DNA of 64,000 nt, from NCBI RefSeq assembly GCF_001269655.1, contig NZ_LHVE01000014.1:310001-374000 (forward strand). The letters are read 5' to 3'. Position numbers and translations under genes: made by a program. The notes below the pieces were generated by a model. The model did no database searches. It worked only from the letters and a program-made list of their open reading frames with translations, and was not told where the DNA came from. Below are positions 18,701 through 26,559 of this stretch, piece by piece. Numbering within the stretch: the stretch's first letter is position 1; each line of letters begins with the position of its first letter. The DNA is from Pseudomonas thivervalensis (GTDB taxonomy: Bacteria > Pseudomonadota > Gammaproteobacteria > Pseudomonadales > Pseudomonadaceae).

Positions 18701-20018
18701 TTCAGTCATGGTCGTGGATGACGAAGGCAGCATTCGCAGTGCCGTCGAGCAATGGTTGAGCCTGTCGGGGTTCCAGGTGCAATTGTTCAGCCGCGCCGAC
18801 GAATGCCTGGCCCGGTTACCGGAACATTTCCCCGGGGTCATTCTCAGCGACGTGCGCATGCCCGGCCTCAGCGGCCTGGAGCTGCTGGCCGAAGTGCGCC
18901 GCCGCGATCCGGACCTGCCGGTGATCCTGTTGACCGGCCACGGCGACGTGCCCATGGCCGTGGAGGCCATGCGCGACGGTGCCTACGATTTCCTGGAAAA
19001 ACCCTTCAGCCCCGACGCCCTGCTCGGCAGCCTGCGCCGGGCCCTGGACAAACGCAGCCTGGTCCTGGAAAACCGTCGTCTGCATGAACAGGCCGACGCC
19101 CGGGCCCGCCTCGATGGCACGCTGCTGGGAGTTTCCCGAGCCCTGCAAAACCTCCGGCGCCAGGTGCTGGACCTGGCGGCCTTGCCGGTCAACGTGTTGA
19201 TCCGCGGCGAAACCGGCAGCGGCAAGGAACTGGTTGCCCGCTGCCTGCACGACTTCGGTCCGAGGGCCAGCAAGCCTTTCGTGGCGTTGAATTGCGCGGC
19301 GATTCCCGAACCACTGTTCGAGGCCGAGCTGTTCGGCCATGAAAGCGGCGCCTTCACCGGTGCCCAGGGCAAGCGCATCGGCAAGCTCGAATACGCCGAC
19401 GGCGGCACGCTGTTTCTCGATGAAATCGAAAGCATGCCGTTGGCCCAGCAGGCCAAGCTGCTGCGCGTTCTGCAGGAAAAGAAACTCGAACGCCTGGGTT
19501 CCAACCAGAGCATCAACGTCGACCTGCGCATCATCGCCGCCACCAAGCCCGACTTGCTGGACGAAGCCCGGGCCGGGCGTTTTCGCGAAGACCTGGCCTA
19601 TCGCCTGAACATCGCCGAGCTGCGCCTGCCGCCGCTGCGAGAACGGCGCGAAGACATTCCTTTGCTGTTCGAACACTTCACTCACAACGCCGCCGAACGC
19701 CTGGGCCGCCCCGCCGCGCCCCTGAGCGGCCCGCAGTTGAGCCATCTGCTCAGCCACGACTGGCCGGGCAACGTGCGTGAATTGGCCAACGTCGCCGAAC
19801 GCCAGGTGCTGGGCCTGGATCAACCGCAGGCCTTGGACAGCGAACCCGGCCAGTCCCTCGCCGCTCAGCAGGAGGCCTTCGAAGCCCAATGCCTGCGCGC
19901 CGCCCTGACTCGGCACAGAGGTGATGTGAAAGCGGTGCTCGAGGAATTGCAACTGCCACGCCGCACCTTCAATGAAAAGATGCAGCGGCATGGGTTGAGT
20001 CGGGAGATGTTTTTGTAG
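18693..20018 (+). CDS. Sigma-54-dependent response regulator (DctD/MifR-like)
   Basis: NtrC-family activator, 441 residues. A receiver domain with phospho-acceptor D53 (LSDVRMPG) and the lysine of EKPF is followed by the AAA+ domain with Walker A GETGSGKE, the sigma-54 contact loop GAFTGA, and Walker B GGTLFLDEIE. A Fis-type helix-turn-helix lies at the C-terminus (VLEELQLPRRTFNEKM). It is partner of the overlapping kinase. Its probable target is the sigma-54 promoter of the permease immediately downstream, where two palindromic sites suited to an enhancer-binding protein stand. Confidence 0.92.
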   Translation: MLDSVMVVDDEGSIRSAVEQWLSLSGFQVQLFSRADECLARLPEHFPGVILSDVRMPGLSGLELLAEVRRRDPDLPVILLTGHGDVPMAVEAMRDGAYDFLEKPFSPDALLGSLRRALDKRSLVLENRRLHEQADARARLDGTLLGVSRALQNLRRQVLDLAALPVNVLIRGETGSGKELVARCLHDFGPRASKPFVALNCAAIPEPLFEAELFGHESGAFTGAQGKRIGKLEYADGGTLFLDEIESMPLAQQAKLLRVLQEKKLERLGSNQSINVDLRIIAATKPDLLDEARAGRFREDLAYRLNIAELRLPPLRERREDIPLLFEHFTHNAAERLGRPAAPLSGPQLSHLLSHDWPGNVRELANVAERQVLGLDQPQALDSEPGQSLAAQQEAFEAQCLRAALTRHRGDVKAVLEELQLPRRTFNEKMQRHGLSREMFL

Positions 20019-20050
20019 AAGCGATATTTTGTGGTGGCTGTACTGGCGCC

Positions 20051-20236
20051 ATCGCGAGCAAGCTCGCTCCCACAGGGGCATGTGTACGCGCCGGACAATG
20101 TGGGAGCGAGCCTGCTCGCGAAGGCGTCAGGTCAGTCGAATATTGAATTGGCTGACACACCGCTTTCGCGAGCGAGCCCACTCCCACAGGGGTATGTGCA
20201 CACCGGACAAAAATGTGGGAGCGAGCCTGCTCGCGA
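20051..20236. repeat. Two inverted REP doublets in tandem (type B)
   Basis: The pair at 20051-20123 and the pair at 20166-20236 each consist of a TCGCGAGCaAGCTCGCTCCCACA-type arm, a spacer with CACCGGACA or CGCCGGACA, and the inverted arm TGTGGGAGCGAGCCTGCTCGCGA. The two doublets share their spacer sequence, so one is probably a duplicate of the other. Confidence 0.8.
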
Positions 20237-20270
20237 TGAGGCCAGTACAGACGGCAAATCTTTCCCTGCA

Positions 20271-20321
20271 TAAGCGGATTCCCGCCCATACCCCGAACCA
20301 CAATGAGCGGATTTCCGCTCA
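20271..20321. promoter_or_regulatory. Candidate enhancer (UAS) pair for the DctD/MifR-like activator
   Basis: TGAGCGGATTTCCGCTCA at 20304-20321 is a perfect 8-bp inverted repeat with a 2-bp centre. A degenerate copy, TAAGCGGATTCCCGCCCA, lies at 20271-20288. The centres are 33 bp apart, about three helical turns, and the nearer one is about 50 bp upstream of the -24 box. This geometry fits a bacterial enhancer-binding protein. Confidence 0.65.
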
Positions 20322-20361
20322 CCTCACACCATAAACCCCTCTAGACCGGCCCTCTGCCTCC

Positions 20362-20377
20362 TGGCACAGCTCCTGCT
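20362..20377 (+). promoter_or_regulatory. Sigma-54 (-24/-12) promoter of kgtP
   Basis: TGGCACagctccTGCT keeps the invariant GG and GC with exactly 10 bases between them, as the TGGCAC-N5-TTGCW consensus requires; only the first T of TTGC is C. It lies about 65 bp upstream of the kgtP start, downstream of the palindromic UAS pair. Confidence 0.75.
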
Positions 20378-20439
20378 ATAGCCCTGTCAGGCTGCGTTCC
20401 CACGCGCTCCACAAAAACAATTAAACGAAGGATCCTTCA

Positions 20440-21759
20440 ATGGACAACTCCAACGCCCTGCCCATTGGGTCGGCTGCCGTGCCCGCCCGTGAAAGAACCA
20501 CCGCCAGCCGGATCAAATCGATCTTCAGCGGCTCGGTCGGCAACATGGTCGAGTGGTATGACTGGTACGTCTACGCCGCATTCTCGTTGTACTTCGCCAA
20601 AGTCTTCTTCCCCAAGGGCGACACCACCGCCCAACTGCTCAACACCGCCGCGATCTTCGCCGTGGGCTTCCTGATGCGCCCGATCGGCGGGTGGTTGATG
20701 GGCCTGTACGCCGACCGTGCCGGTCGCAAACGTGCGTTGATGGCCTCGGTGTACCTGATGTGCTTCGGTTCGCTGATCATCGCCTTGAGCCCGAGTTACG
20801 AAACCATCGGCGTCGGTGCGCCGATCCTGCTGGTGTTTGCCCGTCTGCTCCAAGGCCTGTCGGTGGGTGGCGAGTACGGCACCTCGGCGACCTACCTGAG
20901 CGAGATGGCGACCAAGGAACGTCGCGGCTTCTTCTCCAGCTTCCAGTACGTGACCCTGATCTCCGGCCAGCTCATCGCCCTGGGCGTGCTGATCGTGCTG
21001 CAACAGTTCCTCACCACCGAACAACTGTATGCCTGGGGCTGGCGCATCCCGTTCGCCATCGGCGCGCTGTGTGCGGTCGTGGCGCTGTACCTGCGTCGCG
21101 GCATGGAAGAAACCGAGTCGTTCACCAAGAAGGAAAAAGCCAAGGAAAGCGCGATGCGCACCTTGATGCGCCATCCCAAGGAACTGATGACCGTGGTCGG
21201 CCTGACCATGGGCGGCACCCTGGCGTTCTACACCTACACCACCTACATGCAGAAATACCTGGTGAACACCGTCGGCATGAGCATTTCCGACTCCACCACC
21301 ATTTCCGCCGCCACGCTGTTCCTGTTCATGTGCCTGCAACCGGTGATCGGCGGGCTGTCGGACAAGATCGGTCGCCGGCCGATCCTGATTGCCTTCGGCA
21401 TCCTCGGCACCCTGTTCACTGTGCCGATCCTCACCACCTTGCACACCATCCAGACCTGGTGGGGTGCGTTCTTCCTGATCATGGCCGCGCTGATCATCGT
21501 CAGCGGCTACACCTCGATCAACGCCGTGGTGAAGGCCGAGCTGTTCCCCACCGAAATTCGCGCCCTGGGCGTCGGCCTGCCCTACGCGCTGACCGTGTCG
21601 ATTTTCGGCGGCACGGCTGAATACATCGCGCTGTGGTTCAAGAGCATCGGCATGGAAACCGGCTACTACTGGTACGTGACGGCCTGCATCGCCGTGTCGC
21701 TGCTGGTGTACATCACCATGAAAGACACCCGCAAGCATTCGCGGATCGTGACTGACTGA
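20440..21759 (+). CDS. kgtP: MFS dicarboxylate/2-oxoglutarate permease (KgtP-like)
   Basis: Inner-membrane proton symporter of the metabolite:H+ symporter family, 439 residues with about 12 membrane helices. It closely follows E. coli KgtP through NMVEWYDWYVY, FLMRPIGGWL, RLLQGLSVGGEYGTSATY, YMQKYLVNTVGM and ALGVGLPYA, so 2-oxoglutarate is the likely substrate. The MFS motif between helices 2 and 3 is GLYADRAGRKR. Start ATG follows GAAGGATCC. It is preceded by a sigma-54 promoter and UAS sites and by the sensor and activator genes, and closed by a strong terminator. The arrangement suggests dicarboxylate-induced uptake. Confidence 0.92.
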   Translation: MDNSNALPIGSAAVPARERTTASRIKSIFSGSVGNMVEWYDWYVYAAFSLYFAKVFFPKGDTTAQLLNTAAIFAVGFLMRPIGGWLMGLYADRAGRKRALMASVYLMCFGSLIIALSPSYETIGVGAPILLVFARLLQGLSVGGEYGTSATYLSEMATKERRGFFSSFQYVTLISGQLIALGVLIVLQQFLTTEQLYAWGWRIPFAIGALCAVVALYLRRGMEETESFTKKEKAKESAMRTLMRHPKELMTVVGLTMGGTLAFYTYTTYMQKYLVNTVGMSISDSTTISAATLFLFMCLQPVIGGLSDKIGRRPILIAFGILGTLFTVPILTTLHTIQTWWGAFFLIMAALIIVSGYTSINAVVKAELFPTEIRALGVGLPYALTVSIFGGTAEYIALWFKSIGMETGYYWYVTACIAVSLLVYITMKDTRKHSRIVTD

Positions 21760-21780
21760 CCTTCCGGTCGTACAAACAGA

Positions 21781-21814
21781 AAGGGGCGAACCTGCCAGGT
21801 TCGCCCCTTTTTTC
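21781..21814 (+). terminator. Rho-independent terminator after kgtP
   Basis: A perfect stem, AAGGGGCGAACCT / AGGTTCGCCCCTT, with a 3-base loop and a T run. Confidence 0.95.
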
Positions 21815-22060
21815 GTTCTGCCTGTCCAAAGATTTATCTGACATTAATCTCTGGTTAATGCCTGTCCTCCATTCTCACACTCAACAGAACGCACATTCGA
21901 TACGCCGGTGATGGTTCCATCGACCGTTCTGTGGCAACCGCCTATCTATCTATTTAATAGATTGTTTTAAGCGTTTTTTTGCGCTTTTTAATCAAATTAA
22001 CGAGCGTAATATGAACTCCACACCCAAGGCACTTAACGCCAAACATTCTGGAGCACGACC
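21815..22060. other. AT-rich intergenic region upstream of the DGFDRT repeat protein
   Basis: About 245 bp, markedly AT-rich from 21940 (CTATCTATCTATTTAATAG, then AAGCG-T7-GCGCTT, a weak hairpin). A TAATAT hexamer at 22007-22012 could be a -10 box but no convincing -35 is visible. The region probably carries the promoter and leader of the repeat protein. No coding potential is seen. Confidence 0.5.
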
Positions 22061-22492
22061 ATGAAAACCAAACTGATCATCGCCCTGACCCTGTCCGTAC
22101 TGGCCGCCAACACTTTTGCTGCCGACGGTTTCGACCGCACCAGCTCGGCCATCGCCGCCGATGGTTACGACCGCACTGGCGCTGCCACCCTCGCCGCCGA
22201 TGGTTTCGACCGTACCAACAGCAACGCCGTCGCTGAAGATGGCTTCGACCGCACCAATGGCGCAATCGCCGCCGACGGTTTTGACCGTACCAACGGCGCA
22301 ATCGCTGAAGATGGTTTCGATCGCACCAATGGCGCAATCGCCGCCGACGGTTTTGACCGTACCAATGGCGCAATCGCTGCCGACGGTTTCGACCGTACCA
22401 ACGGCGCCCTCGCTGAAGATGGTTTCGACCGCACCAACGGCGCCCTCGCTGAAGATGGCTTCGATCGCACCAACACTGCTGCCATCAGCTAA
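22061..22492 (+). CDS. Small exported protein built of DGFDRT repeats
   Basis: 143 residues. It opens with a Sec signal peptide (MKTKLIIALTLSVLAANTFA, cleavage probably after TFA). The remainder consists of ten copies of DG[FY]DRT separated by six- or seven-residue linkers such as NGAIAA or NGALAE. The usual period is 12 residues (36 bp). Acidic D/E and the invariant D-R-T recur in every unit. Similar repeat proteins occur in Pseudomonas, some carrying an uninformative 'phage infection protein' label, but I know no tested function. Regular Asp spacing may suggest cation binding or an extended surface-coat structure; this is speculative. Monocistronic with its own terminator. Confidence 0.85.
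   Translation: MKTKLIIALTLSVLAANTFAADGFDRTSSAIAADGYDRTGAATLAADGFDRTNSNAVAEDGFDRTNGAIAADGFDRTNGAIAEDGFDRTNGAIAADGFDRTNGAIAADGFDRTNGALAEDGFDRTNGALAEDGFDRTNTAAIS
22124..22471 (+). repeat. Ten-unit in-frame tandem repeat, mostly 36-bp period
   Basis: Units encode DG[FY]DRT plus a linker. The first three linkers are diverged (SSAIAA, GAATLAA, NSNAVAE) and later ones are nearly identical (NGAIAA, NGAIAE, NGALAE). This pattern suggests recent amplification at the 3' end. Because the units are in frame, slipped-strand copy change would alter length without breaking the gene. Confidence 0.9.
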
Positions 22493-22510
22493 TCCGCTCC
22501 CCCCCTCACA

Positions 22511-22528
22511 GCCCGGCTTCGGCCGGGC
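22511..22528 (+). terminator. Terminator hairpin after the repeat protein
   Basis: GCCCGGC-TTCG-GCCGGGC, a stable UUCG-type hairpin followed by TTAGTTATTT, 18 bp after the stop codon. Bases 22540-22694 show nothing else recognisable. Confidence 0.8.
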
Positions 22529-22694
22529 TTAGTTATTTATGGAGCAAGTGAAACCAGCACAGCGATAACAGCGGAGCACGATTTGTCTGAGTTCAAAGCT
22601 CGCTCCACAAGGGTTCTGGGGTGCTGACAAAAGCAGTGGAGCCCTGCACTATCCTCGAATCCCTTGAAACTCCATCGCAGGACCTTCTCCAGCC

Positions 22695-23315
22695 ATGCCC
22701 GACGACATCCATTTCTACGAACCCGCCAACGGCCACGGCCTGCCCCACGACCCGTTCAATGCTATCGTCGGCCCACGGCCCATCGGCTGGATTTCGTCCC
22801 AGGATGGCGAAGGCCGCCTGAACCTGGCGCCCTACAGCTTCTTCAACGCCTTCAACTACATTCCACCGATCATTGGGTTCTCCAGCGTCGGGCGCAAAGA
22901 CAGCCTGAACAACATCGAACAGACCGGCGAATTCGCCTGGAACCTGGCCACTCGCCCGCTGGCCGAGCAAATGAACCAGAGCTGCGCGATGGTCGCGCCA
23001 GAGGTCAATGAGTTCGAACTGGCGGGTTTGACGGCTGCCCCGTCACGGGTGATTCAGGTGCCACGCGTCGCCGAAAGCCCGGTGTCCTTCGAATGCAAGG
23101 TCACGCAGATCATTCAATTGCAGCGGGCGGACAAGGCGCTGGTGCCGAGCTGGCTGATCCTCGGCGAAGTGGTCGCCGTGCACATCGCCAAGTGGCTGTT
23201 GAAGGATGGGGTGTACGACACCGCTGCCGCCGAACCAATCTTGCGCGGTGGCGGGCCAGCGGATTATTTCCAGTTGGGGCCTGAGGCGTTGTTCAAGATG
23301 CATCGCCCAAAGTAG
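22695..23315 (+). CDS. Flavin reductase family protein (FMN-binding split barrel)
   Basis: 206 residues, flavoredoxin / flavin-reductase-like fold. Typical signatures are VGPRPIGWISS near residue 25, NLAPYSFFNAFNYIPPIIGFSS near 50-70, and NFAWNLAT-like GEFAWNLATRPL near 95. Members bind FMN and either reduce free flavin with NAD(P)H or act as flavoproteins in small-molecule redox. The substrate cannot be inferred. The gene stands alone between a terminator and a REP doublet. Confidence 0.88.
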   Translation: MPDDIHFYEPANGHGLPHDPFNAIVGPRPIGWISSQDGEGRLNLAPYSFFNAFNYIPPIIGFSSVGRKDSLNNIEQTGEFAWNLATRPLAEQMNQSCAMVAPEVNEFELAGLTAAPSRVIQVPRVAESPVSFECKVTQIIQLQRADKALVPSWLILGEVVAVHIAKWLLKDGVYDTAAAEPILRGGGPADYFQLGPEALFKMHRPK

Positions 23316-23332
23316 AAGCGGCGCGCCCCCCC

Positions 23333-23424
23333 TGTGGCGAGGGAGCTTGCTCCCGCTTGGGTGCGAAGCACCCACCAAAAAGGGACCGCTGCGCAGCCCA
23401 GCGGGAGCAAGCTCCCTCGCCACA
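23333..23424. repeat. REP doublet (type A)
   Basis: TGTGGCGAGGGAGCTTGCTCCCGC and its inverted arm GCGGGAGCAAGCTCCCTCGCCACA enclose about 45 bp. It lies between convergent genes and may act as a transcript-end barrier. Confidence 0.9.
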
Positions 23425-23447
23425 AAAAGCCATCTCCGAAAGGCTGA

Positions 23448-23681
23448 TTACCAGATCAACCCGCCCTCGTCGTCGACGCCCTTGAGACGGGTCAGCTCTT
23501 TTGCGGCCGCATCGTCGGCCTCGTTGGCTGTCTTGAAGGACTGTTTATCAAGCACCTTGTTGAAACGCGGCGCACCTGAGCCGCCGATGGCCTTGGTGGC
23601 AATGGCGGCGTGGTAACCCCCGCCGTCCTTGGGAACAACAGCAGAAACAGCTTCAAAAGTTTCAAAGGCTTTACGTGCCAT
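23448..23681 (-). CDS. Small conserved hypothetical protein
   Basis: 77 residues from the ATG at 23681 (MARKAFETFEAVSAVV), chosen because AGGATG lies 6 bases upstream; an alternative start three codons earlier is less well placed. No signal peptide or membrane segment. The body is alanine- and lysine-rich (SFKTANEADDAAAKELTRLKG) and ends in GGLIW. Similar short proteins seem common in Pseudomonas but I do not know a function. The next gene upstream on the same strand ends 41 bp away, so the two may be cotranscribed. Confidence 0.65.
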   Translation of the reverse strand: MARKAFETFEAVSAVVPKDGGGYHAAIATKAIGGSGAPRFNKVLDKQSFKTANEADDAAAKELTRLKGVDDEGGLIW

Positions 23682-23722
23682 ATTGCACATCCTGGCGATG
23701 GAAAATGACCGTCATTAAACCT

Positions 23723-24076
23723 TCAACCGGCCAGTTTGTGTACCTGCGCCCGGCACCCTTCGGTCGCCTGGGCGGCGGAGACTTCCCTGAAGGTGTGAAA
23801 ATCCAGGCTGCTCACCACCAGGTCCTGTACCAGCTCGGCGAAAATCGCCATGGCCGGTGAGTTGAAATAGGCGTCCATCGACGGCTGATTGACCCAGAGC
23901 CCGGAGACCAGCCACAAATCAGCGTCGCATTGCGATTGCTGCAAGGCAAAGTGCAGGCAACCGGGCGCCTGGCGCGAGGGCGCGATCAGCGTGCTCAGAC
24001 GCGCACCCAACTGCTTGGAGCAACCGCCGCGGGCCCGGACAAAAGCCATGTGGCTGACGGGGATGTGTGTAGTCAT
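23723..24076 (-). CDS. Antibiotic-biosynthesis-monooxygenase (ABM) domain protein
   Basis: 117 residues of the dimeric alpha+beta-barrel ABM type. VRARGGCSKQLGARLSTLIAPS, PGCLHFALQQS and DLWLVSGLWVNQPSMDAYFNS match the usual pattern of a first strand, a helix, then the LWxxxE/N-type segment. Members act in small-molecule oxidation, haem degradation or quinone chemistry; the substrate is unknown. The start is ATG 24076, with GGGAGGG 6 bases upstream. It is divergent from an AraC-family regulator, which may control it. Confidence 0.75.
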   Translation of the reverse strand: MTTHIPVSHMAFVRARGGCSKQLGARLSTLIAPSRQAPGCLHFALQQSQCDADLWLVSGLWVNQPSMDAYFNSPAMAIFAELVQDLVVSSLDFHTFREVSAAQATEGCRAQVHKLAG

Positions 24077-24404
24077 GTTCAACCCTCCCAGGTAATCCGT
24101 TGTGCAGCCGGGGAACAGGCTGCGACAGGATCAAAGGTTAAGCGTCATGACGCCAGCGTCGTTAGTCGATTCCTGCCGACCCATTGCACAATCCTGCGCA
24201 TCGGCCGCACAAAATCCGCCATCGATCCGGTTGCAATCCGGGAAGTTGAAACAAAAGGTTTCAAGCAAGTTTCGGCAGCATTGCACCGTCATGGCCCATT
24301 GCGCCGTGCAGGATCAGGCAAGCTTTCAACAGGATGTGGCTACCGCTGCGCCTTGCACAAACATAAGCTTTGTTCATCGCTCCCTATCGCCTGAGGATCC
24401 CGGC
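24077..24404. other. Divergent intergenic region between the ABM gene and the AraC regulator
   Basis: About 330 bp with no credible gene. A perfect 12-bp palindrome, GCGTCATGACGC, lies at 24142-24153, roughly 65 bp upstream of the ABM start. Direct repeats suited to AraC binding were not clear by eye. An in-frame extension of the AraC gene to 24102 crosses this region but lacks ribosome-binding signals and AraC homology. Confidence 0.45.
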
Positions 24405-25334
24405 ATGTCGCCACTCGATCACGCCCACGTCCCGCTGGACACGTACCTGGAACAACAGCGCGCCGAACTGGCGTCGATCATCGACCGCAACACCAGCGAA
24501 GACGGCAGCTACGCCACGGCCATCGGCTCGTTGAACCTGTCGCGGCACAGCCAGCCGCATAAGTTCGCCCCGGTGCTGGCGCAACCGGCGCTGTGCATCA
24601 TGGCCCAGGGCAGCAAACAGGTGCGTTTGGCGGATGAGTTCTTCAACTACGACCCGCTCCATTACCTGGTGGTCTCGGTCTCGATGCCGCTCAGTGGTTG
24701 CATCGCCGACGTTTCACCCGAGCAGCCAATCCTGGCCTTGCGCCTGGACATCGACCCGACGGAAATCACCGCATTGATCGCCGATGCCGGCCCGTTGGGC
24801 GTGCCGACCCGCCCCGCCGGACGCGGGTTGTATGTCGAACGCCTGGACACGCCGATGCTCGACGCCGTACTGCGCCTGGCGCGGCTGCTGGATACGCCGA
24901 AAGACATCGCCATGCTCGCGCCCTTGGTACGCCGGGAAATCCTCTATCGCCTGCTGCGCAGCCCACAGGGCTATCGACTGTATGAAATCGCCATCGCCAA
25001 CAGCCAGAGCCACCGCATCAGCCAGGCGATCAAATGGCTCAACGGCCATTTCGAGCAGCCGCTGCGCATCGATGACCTGGCTCGGGAAGTGAACCTCAGC
25101 GTCTCGACCCTGCATCACCGCTTCAAGGCGATGACCGCCATGAGCCCGCTGCAATACCAGAAGCAACTGCGCCTGCAGGAAGCCCGCCGGCTGATGTTGG
25201 CCGAAGGGCTGGAGGCCTCCGCGGCGGGGTATCGGGTGGGGTATGAAAGCCCTTCGCAGTTCAGCCGAGAATACAGCCGGTTGTTTGGCGCGCCGCCGTT
25301 GCGGGATCTGGCGCGGTTGCGGATGACTGTTTGA
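24405..25334 (+). CDS. AraC-family transcriptional regulator
   Basis: 309 residues from ATG 24405, supported by GAGGA 7 bases upstream. The N-terminal AraC_N-type domain (about 30-180; FAPVLAQPALCIMAQGSKQV, YLVVSVSMPLSGCI) is followed by a two-helix-turn-helix domain (about 205-300; QPLRIDDLAREVNLSVSTLHHRFKAMT, then AAGYRVGYESPSQFSREYSRLFG). This subfamily usually regulates neighbouring oxidoreductase or small-metabolite genes. The divergent ABM gene is the obvious candidate target. The effector is unknown. Confidence 0.88.
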   Translation: MSPLDHAHVPLDTYLEQQRAELASIIDRNTSEDGSYATAIGSLNLSRHSQPHKFAPVLAQPALCIMAQGSKQVRLADEFFNYDPLHYLVVSVSMPLSGCIADVSPEQPILALRLDIDPTEITALIADAGPLGVPTRPAGRGLYVERLDTPMLDAVLRLARLLDTPKDIAMLAPLVRREILYRLLRSPQGYRLYEIAIANSQSHRISQAIKWLNGHFEQPLRIDDLAREVNLSVSTLHHRFKAMTAMSPLQYQKQLRLQEARRLMLAEGLEASAAGYRVGYESPSQFSREYSRLFGAPPLRDLARLRMTV

Positions 25335-25364
25335 CCCTGGGTTTGTGTTGAATGGGCCGGCCCC

Positions 25365-25457
25365 ATCGCGAACAAGCTCGCCCCCACAGTTGATCGGTTG
25401 TGAACAGAGAATTTTTGTTCACTGAAGATCCCCTGTGGGAGCGAGCCTGCTCGCGAA
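25365..25457. repeat. REP doublet (type B)
   Basis: ATCGCGAACAAGCTCGCCCCCACA and the inverted TGTGGGAGCGAGCCTGCTCGCGA enclose about 45 bp, between the convergent AraC and ABC-ATPase genes. Confidence 0.85.
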
Positions 25458-25488
25458 GGGGCCGGCACAAGCACTTCACCTCATGACC

Positions 25489-26544
25489 TCAGGCACTGAG
25501 CAACCGACACGCCTGCGCCGGTATGGTCACTGACACCGCCTGCCCGATGCCCAGGTCCATGCCCTGGCAAGGCGTATTCAGCGCCGTGAACGAAACCCCG
25601 GAACACTCCACTGTGGTCTCGACGGTCGCCCCGATGTCCCGCACGAACGTCACCTTGCCCAGCAACCGGTTACCCGCCGTGGCCTGGGGCGAGGACAGTT
25701 GCAGGTCTTCGGGACGCACCAGCAACTTGATCTTCTCGCCCACGATGACGCTATGGCTGGCCGGCACCTCCAGCGTGTCCCCGCCCGGCAGCCCGACCCG
25801 CCCGTTGCCCAGGGTGGTCGCCGGGAAAATGTTGCCTGAACCGATGAAGTCGGCGACGAATTCATTGGCCGGGTGCCGGTAGATCTCGATCGGTGTGCCG
25901 ACCTGTTGCACCCGATGCTCACCCAGCACCACGACAATGTCGGCCATGGTCATGGCTTCGCGCTGGTCGTGGGTCACCAGAATGGTGGTGATGTTCAGCC
26001 GCTGTTGCAGTTGGCGGATTTCCACTTGCATCGACTCGCGCAGCTTCGCGTCCAGGGCCGACAACGGTTCGTCCAACAGGAGGATTTTCGGCCGGGCGGC
26101 AATCGCCCGCGCAATCGCCACGCGCTGGCGCTGGCCGCCGGACAGCTTTGCCACGGGCCGGTCGATCATCGCCTGGAGCTGGATCAGTTCCAGCAACTCC
26201 ACCACTCGCGCCTGTTGCTCGGCCTTGCCCACGCCCCGCAGCTTCAACGGGTAGGCAATGTTCTCGCCGACGGTCATGTGGGGGAACAACGCCAGGGATT
26301 GAAACACCATGCCGAAGTTGCGCAGGTGCGCCGGGGTGTGGCCGATGTCCTCACCATCCAGGCGAATTTCGCCGCCGCTGAGGCTTTCCAGCCCGGCGAT
26401 CATGCGCAGCAGCGTGGTTTTGCCACAGCCCGAAGGTCCAAGGAAACACACCAGTTTGCCCTCGGGCAGATGCAGGTTCACATCCCTGACCGCGCAGGCC
26501 GTACCGTAATGTTTCTCGACGTTTTCCAGTATCAGTCCAGTCAT
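25489..26544 (-). CDS. ABC importer ATP-binding protein (PotA-like)
   Basis: 351 residues, cytoplasmic ATPase of a spermidine/putrescine-type importer. Walker A is GPSGCGKTT (about 34-42), the signature is LSGGQRQRV, and Walker B is ILLLDEPLSALD, with a C-terminal TOBE domain (about 240-345). It is the last gene of a four-gene importer set (binding protein, two permeases, ATPase), 15 bp after the second permease. Polyamine or a related cationic or guanidino compound is plausible from the neighbouring 2-keto acid decarboxylase, but specificity lies in the binding protein and is not proved here. Confidence 0.93.
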   Translation of the reverse strand: MTGLILENVEKHYGTACAVRDVNLHLPEGKLVCFLGPSGCGKTTLLRMIAGLESLSGGEIRLDGEDIGHTPAHLRNFGMVFQSLALFPHMTVGENIAYPLKLRGVGKAEQQARVVELLELIQLQAMIDRPVAKLSGGQRQRVAIARAIAARPKILLLDEPLSALDAKLRESMQVEIRQLQQRLNITTILVTHDQREAMTMADIVVVLGEHRVQQVGTPIEIYRHPANEFVADFIGSGNIFPATTLGNGRVGLPGGDTLEVPASHSVIVGEKIKLLVRPEDLQLSSPQATAGNRLLGKVTFVRDIGATVETTVECSGVSFTALNTPCQGMDLGIGQAVSVTIPAQACRLLSA

Positions 26545-26559
26545 GTCTTCACCTCGAAA

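Noticed and set aside
22124..22471. CRISPR array
   Set aside because: The repeats are contiguous, in frame and coding, without unique spacers.
24102..24404. N-terminal extension of the AraC regulator
   Set aside because: The added 101 residues lack homology and a ribosome-binding site, and ATG 24405 is well supported.
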